A DNA stretch of 64,000 nt from Pseudochrobactrum kiredjianiae (GCF_030362795.1 NZ_JAUCBM010000014.1:1-64000), one strand, 5' to 3'; shown: positions 46,770 through 55,467, counted from the first letter of the stretch. Numbers and translations: made by a program. Notes: generated by a model from the sequence alone, not told the origin.

Positions 46770-47065
46770 ACCGCAGACCATTTCAAGACACTCCACCCCA
46801 CCGGCTTGGCCAGGGGTGGAGTTACCGGGCTTGTCGCAAGGTTTTTCGCAGATCGTGTTACTGAGTAAACGCGAATGATGCTCACGCTCACTTAACCTTT
46901 TGAATTCCAAAGCACTAAGCAATCAACTCATTCTGACTGAGAACATTACAGTCTCCTGAAGAACCCAAAGCCTTTGCGAAGCCATAGCATCGCTTCAAAA
47001 CCCATTATCGTTCTGCGAGCCGTATTGAATGATTGGAAACACCCACTCTTGGGCATGTTCTTGAG
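46770..47065. other. Spacer before the IS150-type element
   Basis: No gene is seen. The minus-strand transposase frame of the neighbouring IS reads into the last 70 bp of this stretch. Confidence 0.5.
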
Positions 47066-48086
47066 GGGGCGGATAAAAACTTGGACTGGTTTTACGCACG
47101 ATGCCAAGACTGTTTCGATATTCGATTGGGCTTCGCGCGCCAAGTGATATCTTGATGCGCTTCTCGTTGTACCATCGAATGTAGCGATCAACTTCTTTGA
47201 TAAACTGCTCGAGCGTGGTTGACTTCCAATCACGCGAGTAAAAGAGTTCTGTTTTCAGCCTGCCAAAGAAGCCTTTACATGCGGCATTATCTGGCGAACA
47301 CGCTTTTCGGGACATTGATCGCACCAAATTCGCTTCATTGATCCTCGAAAGCCAACCCGGCCAGCGATAGTGGGCACCGCGATCAGAATGCACTATGGGC
47401 CGCTCATCTGTACCTGTGATAGTTTCTATGGCGGCATCGAGCATCGTGTTGACCAGTTCCGCATCTGGTTTCGTTCCGATAGACCAGCTGATAACCAAAC
47501 CATCGAAGCAGTCGATGATGGGCGAGAGATACACTTTGCCAACCGGGATATGGAACTCAGTGATATCAGTTAACCATTTCTCATTCGGGGCTGTGGCTTG
47601 GAAGTCGCGATTAATGAGATTCTCAGGCGCCGGACTGATTTCTCCCAGATAAGAGCGATATCGCCGCCGCTTTGGCGTGGCAACGATCAGATTTTCCTGT
47701 TTCATCAACCGCTGCACAACCTTCTCTGAGATGGTAACGGATTGTTTGGCCAATGACGCCTGTAGCCTGCGGTAGCCGTAGCAGCGACGGTTAAGTTCGA
47801 AGATTTCAGTGATGTTTTGACGAATAGTGAGGTACTTGTCGGTCATCCTCATGCGGGCTCGATGATAAAAGTATGAGCTGCGCGCCAGCCCCAGCTGAGC
47901 AAGCAGCTCTGGCAGCTGATAGAAATCTTTAAGGGCGCCAACCAACAGCGTTTTCTCCCGATTACTCAGGAGTTGCAGATCGACGCCCAGATCTTTTTTT
48001 AAGAGTTCAGTCGCCTTCTTCAAAAGATCGTGCTCAAGCTGCAGTTGCTGGATATCGTGTTGCAGTGTTTCGAGTTGATGCTCCAA
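46995..48086 (-). CDS. IS150-type orfB (DDE transposase) reading through the IS end
   Basis: A 363-aa frame. It starts with a leucine-rich dimerisation segment (LETLQHDIQQLQLEHDLLKK). The HTH_21 block (RRCYGYRRLQASLAKQ) follows, then the rve domain with EKWLTDITEFHIP (Asp), IVHSDRGAHYRW (Asp) and NAACKGFFGRLKTELFY (Glu). The family ends near SPIEYRNSLG, but here no stop follows: the frame crosses the inverted repeat (as KTSPSFYPPPQEH) and ends 71 bp outside at 46995. The extra tail may or may not matter. The catalytic residues are intact, so the element may still be active. Confidence 0.85.
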   Translation of the reverse strand: MEHQLETLQHDIQQLQLEHDLLKKATELLKKDLGVDLQLLSNREKTLLVGALKDFYQLPELLAQLGLARSSYFYHRARMRMTDKYLTIRQNITEIFELNRRCYGYRRLQASLAKQSVTISEKVVQRLMKQENLIVATPKRRRYRSYLGEISPAPENLINRDFQATAPNEKWLTDITEFHIPVGKVYLSPIIDCFDGLVISWSIGTKPDAELVNTMLDAAIETITGTDERPIVHSDRGAHYRWPGWLSRINEANLVRSMSRKACSPDNAACKGFFGRLKTELFYSRDWKSTTLEQFIKEVDRYIRWYNEKRIKISLGARSPIEYRNSLGIVRKTSPSFYPPPQEHAQEWVFPIIQYGSQNDNGF

Positions 48087-48668
48087 TTCTTTTCGCTCTG
48101 CACTGGCGGTGAATTGTTCTTGCGTTTCATGATTGCGGGAGCCTCCGGACCGAGTAACTGATTTTTCCAGTTATATAGTGTCGATCTGCATACGCCGAGC
48201 TTTTCGGCCAAGGCCTGCGCGCTTTCTTGCCGATTATAAAGTCCGACGACGCCAGCCTTCTTCAAGGTCTCCGGATATCGTGGAGGAGCAACTCTACCGA
48301 CTGTAGCTTTTTGAGCTTCAGGAAATGCCTCACGAACCCAAGCGGTCAACGTCGCACGACCCGGATAGCCTAATGCGCGCATCGTTGTAGAAACACAACG
48401 ATCATGCGTGCGGTAGTGTTCAACAGTCGCTTCCTTCTGCGCCTGTGTGAATTTAGGGGTTCGGGGCGTAAATCCTAAACACAGATCAAGATGGCGCTCA
48501 TATTCCCGACACCAGCCCTTCAGTGCATTCTTGGTTGGATAGCCCAACTGGCGAATGGCCGCCTTCGCACGCTTGCCCAGCTTGATGTAAAGTACAACTG
48601 CTCGCATCCGGTCTTCGTAGGAATACATGAACTACCTCCTTGACAGTCCAAGTTTTCGTCCGCCCCCC
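47066..48668 (-). mobile_element. IS3-family element, IS150 group, apparently complete
   Basis: Left end GGGGGCGGATAAAAACTTGG then ACTG (from 47066) and the reverse complement of the right end (GGGGGGCGGACGAAAACTTG then GACTG, to about 48668) are inverted repeats. Between them are full orfA and orfB in the usual overlapping arrangement. It is the least damaged IS in the window. Clear target duplications are not seen. Confidence 0.85.
48020..48628 (-). CDS. IS150-type orfA (helix-turn-helix protein)
   Basis: A 202-aa protein with two helix-turn-helix modules: MRAVVLYIKLGKRAKAAIRQ with LGYPTKNALKGWCREYERHL, and LYNRQESAQALAEKLGVCRS with TLYNWKNQLLG. The C-terminus overlaps orfB by 67 bp, where a -1 shift usually makes the full transposase; an AAAAG near the overlap is a possible slip site. 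RBS AGGAGG lies before the ATG. OrfA alone binds the IS ends. Confidence 0.85.
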   Translation of the reverse strand: MYSYEDRMRAVVLYIKLGKRAKAAIRQLGYPTKNALKGWCREYERHLDLCLGFTPRTPKFTQAQKEATVEHYRTHDRCVSTTMRALGYPGRATLTAWVREAFPEAQKATVGRVAPPRYPETLKKAGVVGLYNRQESAQALAEKLGVCRSTLYNWKNQLLGPEAPAIMKRKNNSPPVQSEKNWSINSKHCNTISSNCSLSTIF

Positions 48669-48834
48669 AATGAGTCAATATTGCATGGCGATTAACAGCT
48701 ACAGTTTCCCTCCCTCCTTCCTCGTCCCTGATCAGCCACTCGGAACAGGGCTGGTCAGGGGCATAGGCAGTGCTTTCAACACATCTTCTATTATCACCGC
48801 TTAAATTTACACTGAAATGAAGATCTGCCTGTAA

Positions 48835-51800
48835 TCAAAAAATGCTGTTTTTCTCATTAGCATACACTTCCGTTTTATCTGGGAAGGCATCGGTTATTCC
48901 GGCTTTCGGCTTTTCACGGGCAATCGCCATACGTCTCACCAGCACGTAAAATACCGGTGTCAGCACAAGGCCAAACAACGTCACCCCCAGCATACCGGCA
49001 AAAACAGCAATACCCATGACATGACGCATTTCTGCTCCCGCACCTGTTGCCAGCATCAGAGGGACAACACCGGCAATAAAGGCAAGTGATGTCATCAAAA
49101 TCGGTCGCAAACGTAATCTTGCAGCTTCCAGAACGGCATTGAGGGGATCAACACCTTCATCCTCTTTTGCTCTGGCAAACTCCACAATCAGAATAGCGTT
49201 TTTAGCAGCAAGCCCCACCAAAACGACAAAGCCGATCTGGGTGAAAATATTGTTGTCTCCGCCTGTGAGCCAGACACCGGTAATCGCTGACAACAATGCC
49301 ATTGGAGCAATGAGCAGCACCGAAAAAGGCAATGACCAGCTGTTATATTGTGCGGCCAGAATGAGGAAAGCGAGCAATACCGACAGCGGGAAAACATACA
49401 TGGCAGCATTGCCTGCCTGTTTTTCCTGATAGGCGAGTTCCGTCCATTCAAAAGCCATACCGGCCGGCATTGTTTCCAAAGCTATACGTTCTATCGCAGC
49501 TGTTGCCTGCCCGAAAGAATAGCCGGGTGCTGGGCTGCCACTGATATCCGCTGAAGGGAAACCGTTATAATGCATGATACGATCCGGCCCTGAACTATTC
49601 TGAACTGTTAGCAAAGCTGATAGCGGGATCATATCACCGGCAGCGTTGCGCACCTTCAGGCGTCCGATATCCTGCGGCTGCATACGGAAGGGTGCATCGG
49701 CCTGCACCATCACACGATAGGTACGGCCAAAACGGTTAAAATCATTGGCATAGAGCGAGCCAAGATAGACCTGCAATGTTTCAAATATTGTCGTGAGCGG
49801 CACACCTTGTATTTTCGCTTTGACGCGGTCGATATCCACCTGCACCTGTGGTGCATTCACTTGGAAACTGGCCAGCATACCTGCCAGTTCCGGTGTTTGC
49901 ATCGCCTTGGCCATGATCTCACCTTGCGTTTTTGCTAATGCCTCAAAACCAAGTCCGGCGCGATCTTCAAGCTGAATTTTAAAGCCACCGGTCGAACCGA
50001 GCCCCGGCACAGGCGGCGGCGGGAAAATACCCGCGAAACCATCCGGTATCTGACTGAATTTACCCATCAACCGTTCTGCAATCGCAAAGGCAGACAAAGT
50101 CGGATCCTTACGCTCGTTAAAAGGCTTGAGCATTGTAAACATCACGGCAGCATTCGGAATATTGACCATGCCATTCACCGAAAGCCCCGGAAATGCGACA
50201 ACACTTTCTACCCCCGGCTCTGCCAATGCGATTTCGGACATGGTTTTGACCATAGCCTCCGTGCGATCAAGCGAAGCGCCACTTGGCAATTGGGCAATAC
50301 CAACCAGATAATATTTATCCTGTGCGGGTACGAAACCAATCGGCACAGTCTGAAAACCAAGCCATGTCGTGCCGACCAGCGCAGCATAGAACAGCAGAAC
50401 AAATCCGCTGAACCGGATAGCGCGGCGTACCGACCAGACATAGGCATTGGAAGCACGATCAAAGAACAGGTTGAAGCGCCGGAAGAACCAGCCGAACAGC
50501 CGGTCAATGATCATGGTAAGCCGGTCGCGTTTGACTTCCCCGTGATGAGGCTTCAGCAACACACCCGCCAATGCCGGAGACAATGTCAAAGAATTAATTG
50601 CGGACAGAATGGTTGAAATAGCAATTGTCAGGGCGAATTGCCTATAGAACTCCCCCTGTAATCCCGTGAGGAAAGCGGAAGGAATAAACACTGCCGACAG
50701 CACCGATGTAATGGCGATAATCGGCCCTGTCACTTCATCCATAGCTTTGCGCGCAGCTTCTTTGGGTGTCTCTCCCAAAGCAATATGGCGTTCTGCATTT
50801 TCCACCACCACGATCGCGTCATCGACCACAATACCGATAGAAAGTACCAGCCCGAACAACGACAATGTATTCAGCGAGAAGCCGAACAGATACATCAGGG
50901 CGAATGTACCGACCAGTGATACCGGTACGGCAACAAGCGGAATAATCGAAGCGCGCCATGTCTGTAGAAACAGCACAACCACAAGAACCACCAGTACGAT
51001 GGCTTCAAGCAATGTCACGACCACAGCTTCCAGAGAGGCCTTAACGAAAACAGTCGGATCATAAGCGATGCGGGACTCTATACCCTCCGGAAAATCTTTT
51101 TCCAGTTCGCTCATTGTATCACGAACAGCTGCGGACACATCCAGCGCGTTAGCGCCCGGACTTTGGATGATCTGAATTGCCAGTGCCGGCTTACCATCAA
51201 GAAGACTGCGCAGCGCATAAGCATCTGCACCAAGTTCAATACGAGCAACATCCCGCAGGCGGGTTACCTGCCCCTCAGAACCGGTTTTAACAACAATATC
51301 GCCGAACTGCTCCTCATTGGACAACCTGCCAAGTGTATTGACTGTCACCTGAAATGCTGACGAAGCATCCGGTTGCTGCCCGACCGAACCGGCAGCAACT
51401 TGCACATTCTGCTCCTGAATGGATGCAATCACATCCGATGCAGTCAAACCACGTGCCGCAACCTTATTCGGATCAAGCCAGACCCGCATCGAATATTCAC
51501 CGGCGCCCCAAACCAGTACGTCACCAACCCCAGGCACGCGCGCCAGCTGATCCCGCACCTGCAACAGCGCATAATTGGACAAGTACAGCGGATCATAGCG
51601 CCCATCCGGTGACACCAGATGCACAACCATCAGAATATCCGGTGAGGTTTTTTGCGTCACGACACCGATACGCTGCACTTCCTGCGGCAAGCGCGGTAAC
51701 ACACGGGCGACACGGTTTTGCACCTGAATTTGCGCCATATCAGGATCAGTGCCCTGTTGGAACGCAATTGTCAGCGTCATACGCCCGTCAGTCGCAGCCT

Positions 51801-52047
51801 GCGAGCTCATATAAAGCATATTCTCGACACCGTTGATCGCTTGCTCCAGTGGCGCGGCAACGGTTTCAGCAATCACTTCCGGATTAGCGCCGGGATAGCT
51901 CGCCGTCACTTGTACAGTCGGCGGTGTGACCTGAGGATACTCACTCAGCGGCAGTTTCAGCAGGGTCAACCCGCCTGCAATCAACATCAGAACAGAAAGC
52001 ACGACCGCAAAAATCGGGCGGTCGACAAAAAAGCGCGGGATATTCAT
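48835..52047 (-). CDS. RND efflux pump inner-membrane subunit (HAE1/AcrB type)
   Basis: A 1070-aa proton-driven trimeric transporter. It starts MNIPRFFVDRPIFAVVLSVL as AcrB/MexB relatives do. Membrane segment 4 carries GIVVDDAIVVVENAERH with the paired Asp of the proton relay, and segment 10 lies near AAKNAILIVEFA (Lys). The large loops contain YPGANPEVIAETVAAPLEQA and the usual two porter repeats. It is of the multidrug HAE1 class, not the heavy-metal CusA class. Its gene overlaps the adaptor gene by 4 bp and lies downstream of a CueR-type promoter. The closest functional parallel is the gold/copper-induced GesB pump of Salmonella. No TolC-type gene is seen here, so an outer-membrane channel must come from elsewhere. 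Confidence 0.93.
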   Translation of the reverse strand: MNIPRFFVDRPIFAVVLSVLMLIAGGLTLLKLPLSEYPQVTPPTVQVTASYPGANPEVIAETVAAPLEQAINGVENMLYMSSQAATDGRMTLTIAFQQGTDPDMAQIQVQNRVARVLPRLPQEVQRIGVVTQKTSPDILMVVHLVSPDGRYDPLYLSNYALLQVRDQLARVPGVGDVLVWGAGEYSMRVWLDPNKVAARGLTASDVIASIQEQNVQVAAGSVGQQPDASSAFQVTVNTLGRLSNEEQFGDIVVKTGSEGQVTRLRDVARIELGADAYALRSLLDGKPALAIQIIQSPGANALDVSAAVRDTMSELEKDFPEGIESRIAYDPTVFVKASLEAVVVTLLEAIVLVVLVVVLFLQTWRASIIPLVAVPVSLVGTFALMYLFGFSLNTLSLFGLVLSIGIVVDDAIVVVENAERHIALGETPKEAARKAMDEVTGPIIAITSVLSAVFIPSAFLTGLQGEFYRQFALTIAISTILSAINSLTLSPALAGVLLKPHHGEVKRDRLTMIIDRLFGWFFRRFNLFFDRASNAYVWSVRRAIRFSGFVLLFYAALVGTTWLGFQTVPIGFVPAQDKYYLVGIAQLPSGASLDRTEAMVKTMSEIALAEPGVESVVAFPGLSVNGMVNIPNAAVMFTMLKPFNERKDPTLSAFAIAERLMGKFSQIPDGFAGIFPPPPVPGLGSTGGFKIQLEDRAGLGFEALAKTQGEIMAKAMQTPELAGMLASFQVNAPQVQVDIDRVKAKIQGVPLTTIFETLQVYLGSLYANDFNRFGRTYRVMVQADAPFRMQPQDIGRLKVRNAAGDMIPLSALLTVQNSSGPDRIMHYNGFPSADISGSPAPGYSFGQATAAIERIALETMPAGMAFEWTELAYQEKQAGNAAMYVFPLSVLLAFLILAAQYNSWSLPFSVLLIAPMALLSAITGVWLTGGDNNIFTQIGFVVLVGLAAKNAILIVEFARAKEDEGVDPLNAVLEAARLRLRPILMTSLAFIAGVVPLMLATGAGAEMRHVMGIAVFAGMLGVTLFGLVLTPVFYVLVRRMAIAREKPKAGITDAFPDKTEVYANEKNSIF

Positions 52048-53294
52048 CGACGCGCCTCCTGTTGAGAAGCTTCTGCCTGAGCGCCGTCAGAAACCTGCTC
52101 CGGCACCATTGAAATCATTTGTGGTGTGACCTGCATGCCCGGGCCTACGAGCCCCTTCACAATGATTTTTTCACCCACTTGCAGACCGGAAGAAATAACG
52201 CGCAAACCATCGACTATCGCCCCGATTTCCACCGGACGAAATTCGGCCTTATTGCCCTCACCTAAGACCAGCACATATCGGCGCCCCTGATCTGTACCGA
52301 TGGCCTGATCATCAATCAAAACTGTTTGTATCGGTTCAGAAATCGCAAGTTTCACGCGTGCAAAAAGCCCCGGCGCAAGTATGCCTTCAGGATTTTCAAC
52401 AACCGCACGCGCACGAATGGTGCCGGTGCTTCTATCGATACGATTACTGAGAAAATTCAACGCACCCTGATAAGAAAAACCCTCATCCGTCATCAGTGCG
52501 ATCTGCACCGGCAATGAGGCGTTAGCTTTGTTACTTTCCTGCGCCCATGTTTTCGCGATGAAACCAAGATAAGTCGCTTCATCAATATCGAAATACACAT
52601 AGAGCGGATCTGTACGCACGATGGTCGTGAGCAATGTCGCATTGCCAGCATTGCCGCCCGTTACCAGATTGCCTTCATGCACCAAAACACGGTCAACGCG
52701 TCCGTCAACAGGAGCCGTGACGTGGGTAAAAGACAGATCCAGTTCGGCAGCGGCAACCGCCGCTTTAGCGATAGCAACCTGTGCCTTTCGTTGACCCAGC
52801 ATAGCCTGTGCATCATCAAAGGCCTTACGGGAAACTGTACCGTTTGGCGCAAGACTTGCCGTGCGTTTGAAGTTGGTTTCCGCGTGCTCCAGCAAAACCT
52901 CTGCCTGCTGTAACTCCGCCTTGGCAGCATCAAGGATCACCTGAAAAGGTCTCGCATCAATCCGGAACAAAATTTGCCCCGATTGTACAAGCTCTCCCTC
53001 TGGCACACTCACTGTTTCAACTGCGCCACCAACACGCGGGCGGAGCTCCACCAGCTTGCTTGCCTCCAGATGGCCGGTAAACTCCGTAGACAGTGCAACC
53101 TTACGCGTTACAACCTCTGCAACAGGCACCTGCGGCGCGGGCATTTCTCCTGTTTGCGCGGCAGCATAAGGGACAGCGGCCGATGAGAGGAATATCAGGA
53201 AACGGCTGACATAGAGCTCTGCTTTGTCGTGGTGCAGCAAACCACCTGCAATAACGACACCGGTCAAGTACAGTGCCGTGATTTTCTTTTTCAT
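52044..53294 (-). CDS. RND efflux periplasmic adaptor (MFP subunit)
   Basis: A 416-aa adaptor linking pump and outer-membrane channel. The N-terminus is unusual: a basic start, a first hydrophobic stretch (LYLTGVVIAGGLL), a charged gap (HHDKAEL), then a second hydrophobic stretch ending AAAQ near residue 47. The lipoyl/barrel-sandwich halves are EFTGHLEASKLVELRPRVGG and LSFTHVTAPVDGRVDRVLVH. Between them is an alpha hairpin (about 115-180). A membrane-proximal domain follows near 290-370. It is the first gene of the minus-strand unit and overlaps the pump gene by 4 bp. Confidence 0.92.
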   Translation of the reverse strand: MKKKITALYLTGVVIAGGLLHHDKAELYVSRFLIFLSSAAVPYAAAQTGEMPAPQVPVAEVVTRKVALSTEFTGHLEASKLVELRPRVGGAVETVSVPEGELVQSGQILFRIDARPFQVILDAAKAELQQAEVLLEHAETNFKRTASLAPNGTVSRKAFDDAQAMLGQRKAQVAIAKAAVAAAELDLSFTHVTAPVDGRVDRVLVHEGNLVTGGNAGNATLLTTIVRTDPLYVYFDIDEATYLGFIAKTWAQESNKANASLPVQIALMTDEGFSYQGALNFLSNRIDRSTGTIRARAVVENPEGILAPGLFARVKLAISEPIQTVLIDDQAIGTDQGRRYVLVLGEGNKAEFRPVEIGAIVDGLRVISSGLQVGEKIIVKGLVGPGMQVTPQMISMVPEQVSDGAQAEASQQEARR

Positions 53295-53348
53295 TTCAGT
53301 TTACCTTCATAAAGGCATCTTCAGGAGATACCGCACTCAATTTTTATG

Positions 53349-53379
53349 AAGGTGGCGTTTCCAACGATGGAAAGGTCAA
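53349..53379 (-). promoter_or_regulatory. CueR-type promoter of the RND operon
   Basis: Read on the minus strand: -35 TTGACC (53379-53374), 19-bp spacer containing the dyad TTTCCAtcgtTGGAAA, -10-like CACCTT (53354-53349). The long 19-bp spacer with a central dyad is the hallmark of promoters activated by MerR/CueR-family proteins. It lies 55 bp before the adaptor start. Confidence 0.85.
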
Positions 53380-53474
53380 GAGCCTTAAAAGCAAAACAAA
53401 AAAAATCTGTCTTGCTTCGATAAACATCTCTCCCCGCTTTGCGACGTTCCGTTTTTTTTCGCCCGACACAGCTC

Positions 53475-53505
53475 TTGACCTTACAAGTGCTGGAAGCCGT
53501 ATCGT
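53475..53505 (+). promoter_or_regulatory. CueR-type promoter of the glutaredoxin/ferredoxin-reductase pair
   Basis: TTGACC (53475-53480), spacer of 19 bp with a weaker dyad (CTTACAAGTGCTGGAAG), then TATCGT (53500-53505). It is divergent to the RND promoter about 95 bp away, so one regulator can drive both units. The start codon at 53583 is 77 bp downstream. Confidence 0.8.
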
Positions 53506-53582
53506 GCCTGCAATGTTGTTCTGTCAGTACAATTCAGTCGCTGTTTTCAGAGGAACTTTTTCCAATACTAGAGAAAGGCAAA

Positions 53583-53873
53583 ATGATGAATGCCGGTACA
53601 CCGCAACTCCTCATCTATACAACTCCGACATGCCCTGATTGCTATGCGCTCAAACGCTGGCTCGCCCAGCAAGAGATTGCTTATGAAGAACGTGATCTCA
53701 CCGATCCGCTGATCGCAGAAGAAGCCAAAACACGTACCGGTGTGCGTGTTGCACCGATCAGTATTGTCGGCGATCAGGTTTTTTACGGCACATTTTCGAG
53801 CCAGAAACCCGGACTGATGAAGGCACTTGGTTTATCAGATACACAGATGGAAACATCCGAGGCACAACCATGA
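53583..53873 (+). CDS. Glutaredoxin-like thiol protein
   Basis: A 96-aa cytosolic redox protein. It has the active-site motif C17-P-D-C20 in YTTPTCPDCYALKRW and the cis-proline/substrate region VRVAPISIVGDQVFYGTF. The start at 53583 (MMNAGTPQLL) follows AAAGG; the longer frame from 53439 covers the promoter and is not coding. CPDC differs from the CPYC of classical glutaredoxins and resembles NrdH/glutaredoxin-like proteins. Its stop overlaps the start of the ferredoxin-reductase gene by 4 bp, so the two are probably made together; electrons may pass from the reductase to thiols oxidised or bound by Cu or Au. Confidence 0.88.
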   Translation: MMNAGTPQLLIYTTPTCPDCYALKRWLAQQEIAYEERDLTDPLIAEEAKTRTGVRVAPISIVGDQVFYGTFSSQKPGLMKALGLSDTQMETSEAQP

Positions 53874-54898
53874 CCTCAAAACGCATTGATATCCGCCAAA
53901 CCCGCAGCAGTGTGACCTGTACTGAGGGACAAACCCTGCTGGAGGCAGCTCTTGCAGCAGGCATTTCCTATCCTCACGGTTGCAAATCCGGCCGCTGCGG
54001 CGCCTGCAAAACCCGCCTCATCGAGGGAGATGTAGAAATGCTTCAGCACTCCCGTTTCGCTCTCTCGGACGAGGAAAAAGCCGAAGGATTAATTCTCGCA
54101 TGCCGCTCGGTGCCACTGACGGATATAGCTGTGGCGTGGCTGGGTGCAGAGCATGAAGAGCTGCAACCTGCCCAGCATTTAAGAGGCATTGTTACCCGTA
54201 TTGAAAATCTCACCCATGATATCAAGCTGGTTCAGGTCACGCCTGAAAATGGTTTGCCGCTGAATTTCGAAGCAGGCCAATATGCTGAACTCAGCTTTAA
54301 CGGCGTACCCTCCCGCAGCTATTCCATGGCAAACCGCTCCGGTGAAAACTGCCTCGAATTTCATATCCGCCATGTCCCCGGTGGCATCACATCCGGCTAT
54401 GTGCATCAGACCTTAAAAACCGGTGACCCTATCAAAATGGAAGTCGCTTTAGGGGCTTCCTTTCTGCGGCAACAGCATACCGACCCGATCCTTTGTATCG
54501 CCGGAGGCTCAGGACTTGCCCCAATCAAATCTATTGTAGAAACCGCACTTGCCCATGGCATGAAACAGAGGATTCATGTCTATTTCGGCGTACGCTCCGA
54601 ACGTGATCTGTATCTCACAGAACATTTTCGCGGCCTGACAGAAATACACCCTAACCTGTCTTTCACACCGGTCTTATCAGAAGCGCGCTCTGAACATTAC
54701 CGGAGCGGTTTTGTAACCCACGCGGTTGCACAGGACATTTCTGATTTCAGTGGATGGAAGGCCTATGTTGCTGGGCCGCCATTAATGGTGGATGCAGCAA
54801 TGGCGGTTACTTTTGCCCGCGGACTACAAAAAGAGGATATGCATGCCGATGTATTCTTCACACCCGAGGCTCAGCCAATAGTCGCGATTGCAGAGTAA
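53870..54898 (+). CDS. 2Fe-2S ferredoxin-NAD(P)H reductase fusion
   Basis: A 342-aa flavoprotein. The N-terminal plant-type ferredoxin domain (about 1-90) has the cluster ligands C38, C43, C46 (GCKSGRCGACKTRL) and C78 (LACRS). The FAD-binding barrel follows (about 100-200; RSYSMANRSG, typical RxYS). The NAD(P) domain is about 205-335 (DPILCIAGGSGLAPIKSIVE, VYFGVRSERDLYLTEHF, YVAGPPLMVDAA). The layout is that of oxygenase reductases such as BenC and XylA, yet no oxygenase gene is near. Its promoter shares the metal-regulator site, so a role in redox defence under copper/gold stress, perhaps reducing the partner glutaredoxin, is inferred. Confidence 0.9.
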   Translation: MTSKRIDIRQTRSSVTCTEGQTLLEAALAAGISYPHGCKSGRCGACKTRLIEGDVEMLQHSRFALSDEEKAEGLILACRSVPLTDIAVAWLGAEHEELQPAQHLRGIVTRIENLTHDIKLVQVTPENGLPLNFEAGQYAELSFNGVPSRSYSMANRSGENCLEFHIRHVPGGITSGYVHQTLKTGDPIKMEVALGASFLRQQHTDPILCIAGGSGLAPIKSIVETALAHGMKQRIHVYFGVRSERDLYLTEHFRGLTEIHPNLSFTPVLSEARSEHYRSGFVTHAVAQDISDFSGWKAYVAGPPLMVDAAMAVTFARGLQKEDMHADVFFTPEAQPIVAIAE

Positions 54899-54911
54899 AA
54901 ACAAACAACAA

Positions 54912-54946
54912 AACCCGCTGTGATATGATCTCAGCGGGTTCTTTAT
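54912..54946 (+). terminator. Intrinsic terminator after the reductase gene
   Basis: AACCCGCTG (54912-54920) and CAGCGGGTT (54932-54940) form a stem followed by CTTTAT, 13 bp after the stop codon. It may also serve the convergent small genes. Confidence 0.8.
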
Positions 54947-54985
54947 ATACGGCGCTCTGGCACTTTTAAATTATGCTCTAGCCTG

Positions 54986-55168
54986 TCACGGAACCGGTGT
55001 TGGTTCAGAAGTCGCGTCTTCTGTCCGCATTGCCTGACCCGGCATAGTCATCTCTTGCATCGAATGACCTTGCATCTCAGGCTTCATGTCCATTTGGTTC
55101 TGGGCAAAAACCAACCCGACACTCACAGCAAGTGCTCCTGCAATAAGAATAAGGCTCAGTTTGTTCAT
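54986..55168 (-). CDS. Small Met-rich exported peptide, possible copper binder
   Basis: A 60-aa protein. It has a clear signal peptide (MNKLSLILIAGALAVSVGLV then FAQ) leaving a mature part of about 37 residues with seven methionines and one histidine (MDMKPEMQGHSMQEMTMPGQ). Met clusters with His bind Cu(I) or Ag(I) in the periplasm, as in CusF, CopC or PcoE-like proteins, but it has no known fold. It lies 14 bp after the CopZ gene and shares its CueR-type promoter. Function inferred from composition and context. Confidence 0.75.
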   Translation of the reverse strand: MNKLSLILIAGALAVSVGLVFAQNQMDMKPEMQGHSMQEMTMPGQAMRTEDATSEPTPVP

Positions 55169-55182
55169 ACTCTTACACCTGT

Positions 55183-55377
55183 TTAATTGACAGTTGCCGG
55201 ATAACCCGCCTCATCGAGAACTTTCTGCAAGGCATCCGAACTGACTGTAGTGTCAATTTTAACCAGCCGAGACGCCGGATCAGTCATGATTTTTGCATTA
55301 GCATCAACCGACTGAATGGCTTTAGTTACAGATTTAGCGCAACCGCCGCAGGTCATATTTTCAATTTTCAGTTCCAT
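55183..55377 (-). CDS. CopZ/GolB-type metallochaperone (HMA domain)
   Basis: A 64-aa cytosolic chaperone made of a single heavy-metal-associated domain. The start at 55377 follows AGGAGA; the frame to 55404 adds residues without a site. It has the metal motif MTCGGC (Cys10, Cys13) and a following helix SVTKAIQSVDANAK. It carries Cu(I) or Au(I) to the P-type ATPase encoded divergently. The MTCGGC variant (versus MTCASC in the ATPase) is common in small chaperones. Confidence 0.93.
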   Translation of the reverse strand: MELKIENMTCGGCAKSVTKAIQSVDANAKIMTDPASRLVKIDTTVSSDALQKVLDEAGYPATVN

Positions 55378-55410
55378 GAGATTTCTCCTTTGTTTGGCTC
55401 TCATGACATC

Positions 55411-55441
55411 AAGATGGGGTTTCCAACCATGGAAAGGTCAA
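55411..55441 (-). promoter_or_regulatory. CueR-type promoter of copZ and the Met-rich gene
   Basis: On the minus strand: TTGACC (55441-55436), 19-bp spacer with dyad TTTCCAtggtTGGAAA, then CATCTT (55416-55411). It is nearly identical to the RND promoter. Confidence 0.88.
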
Positions 55442-55467
55442 GAGCGAAAACAAAGATTTTTTTGCTC

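Noticed and set aside
53439-53582. N-terminal extension of the glutaredoxin gene
   Set aside because: It covers the CueR-type promoter and precedes a normal glutaredoxin start with its own ribosome site.
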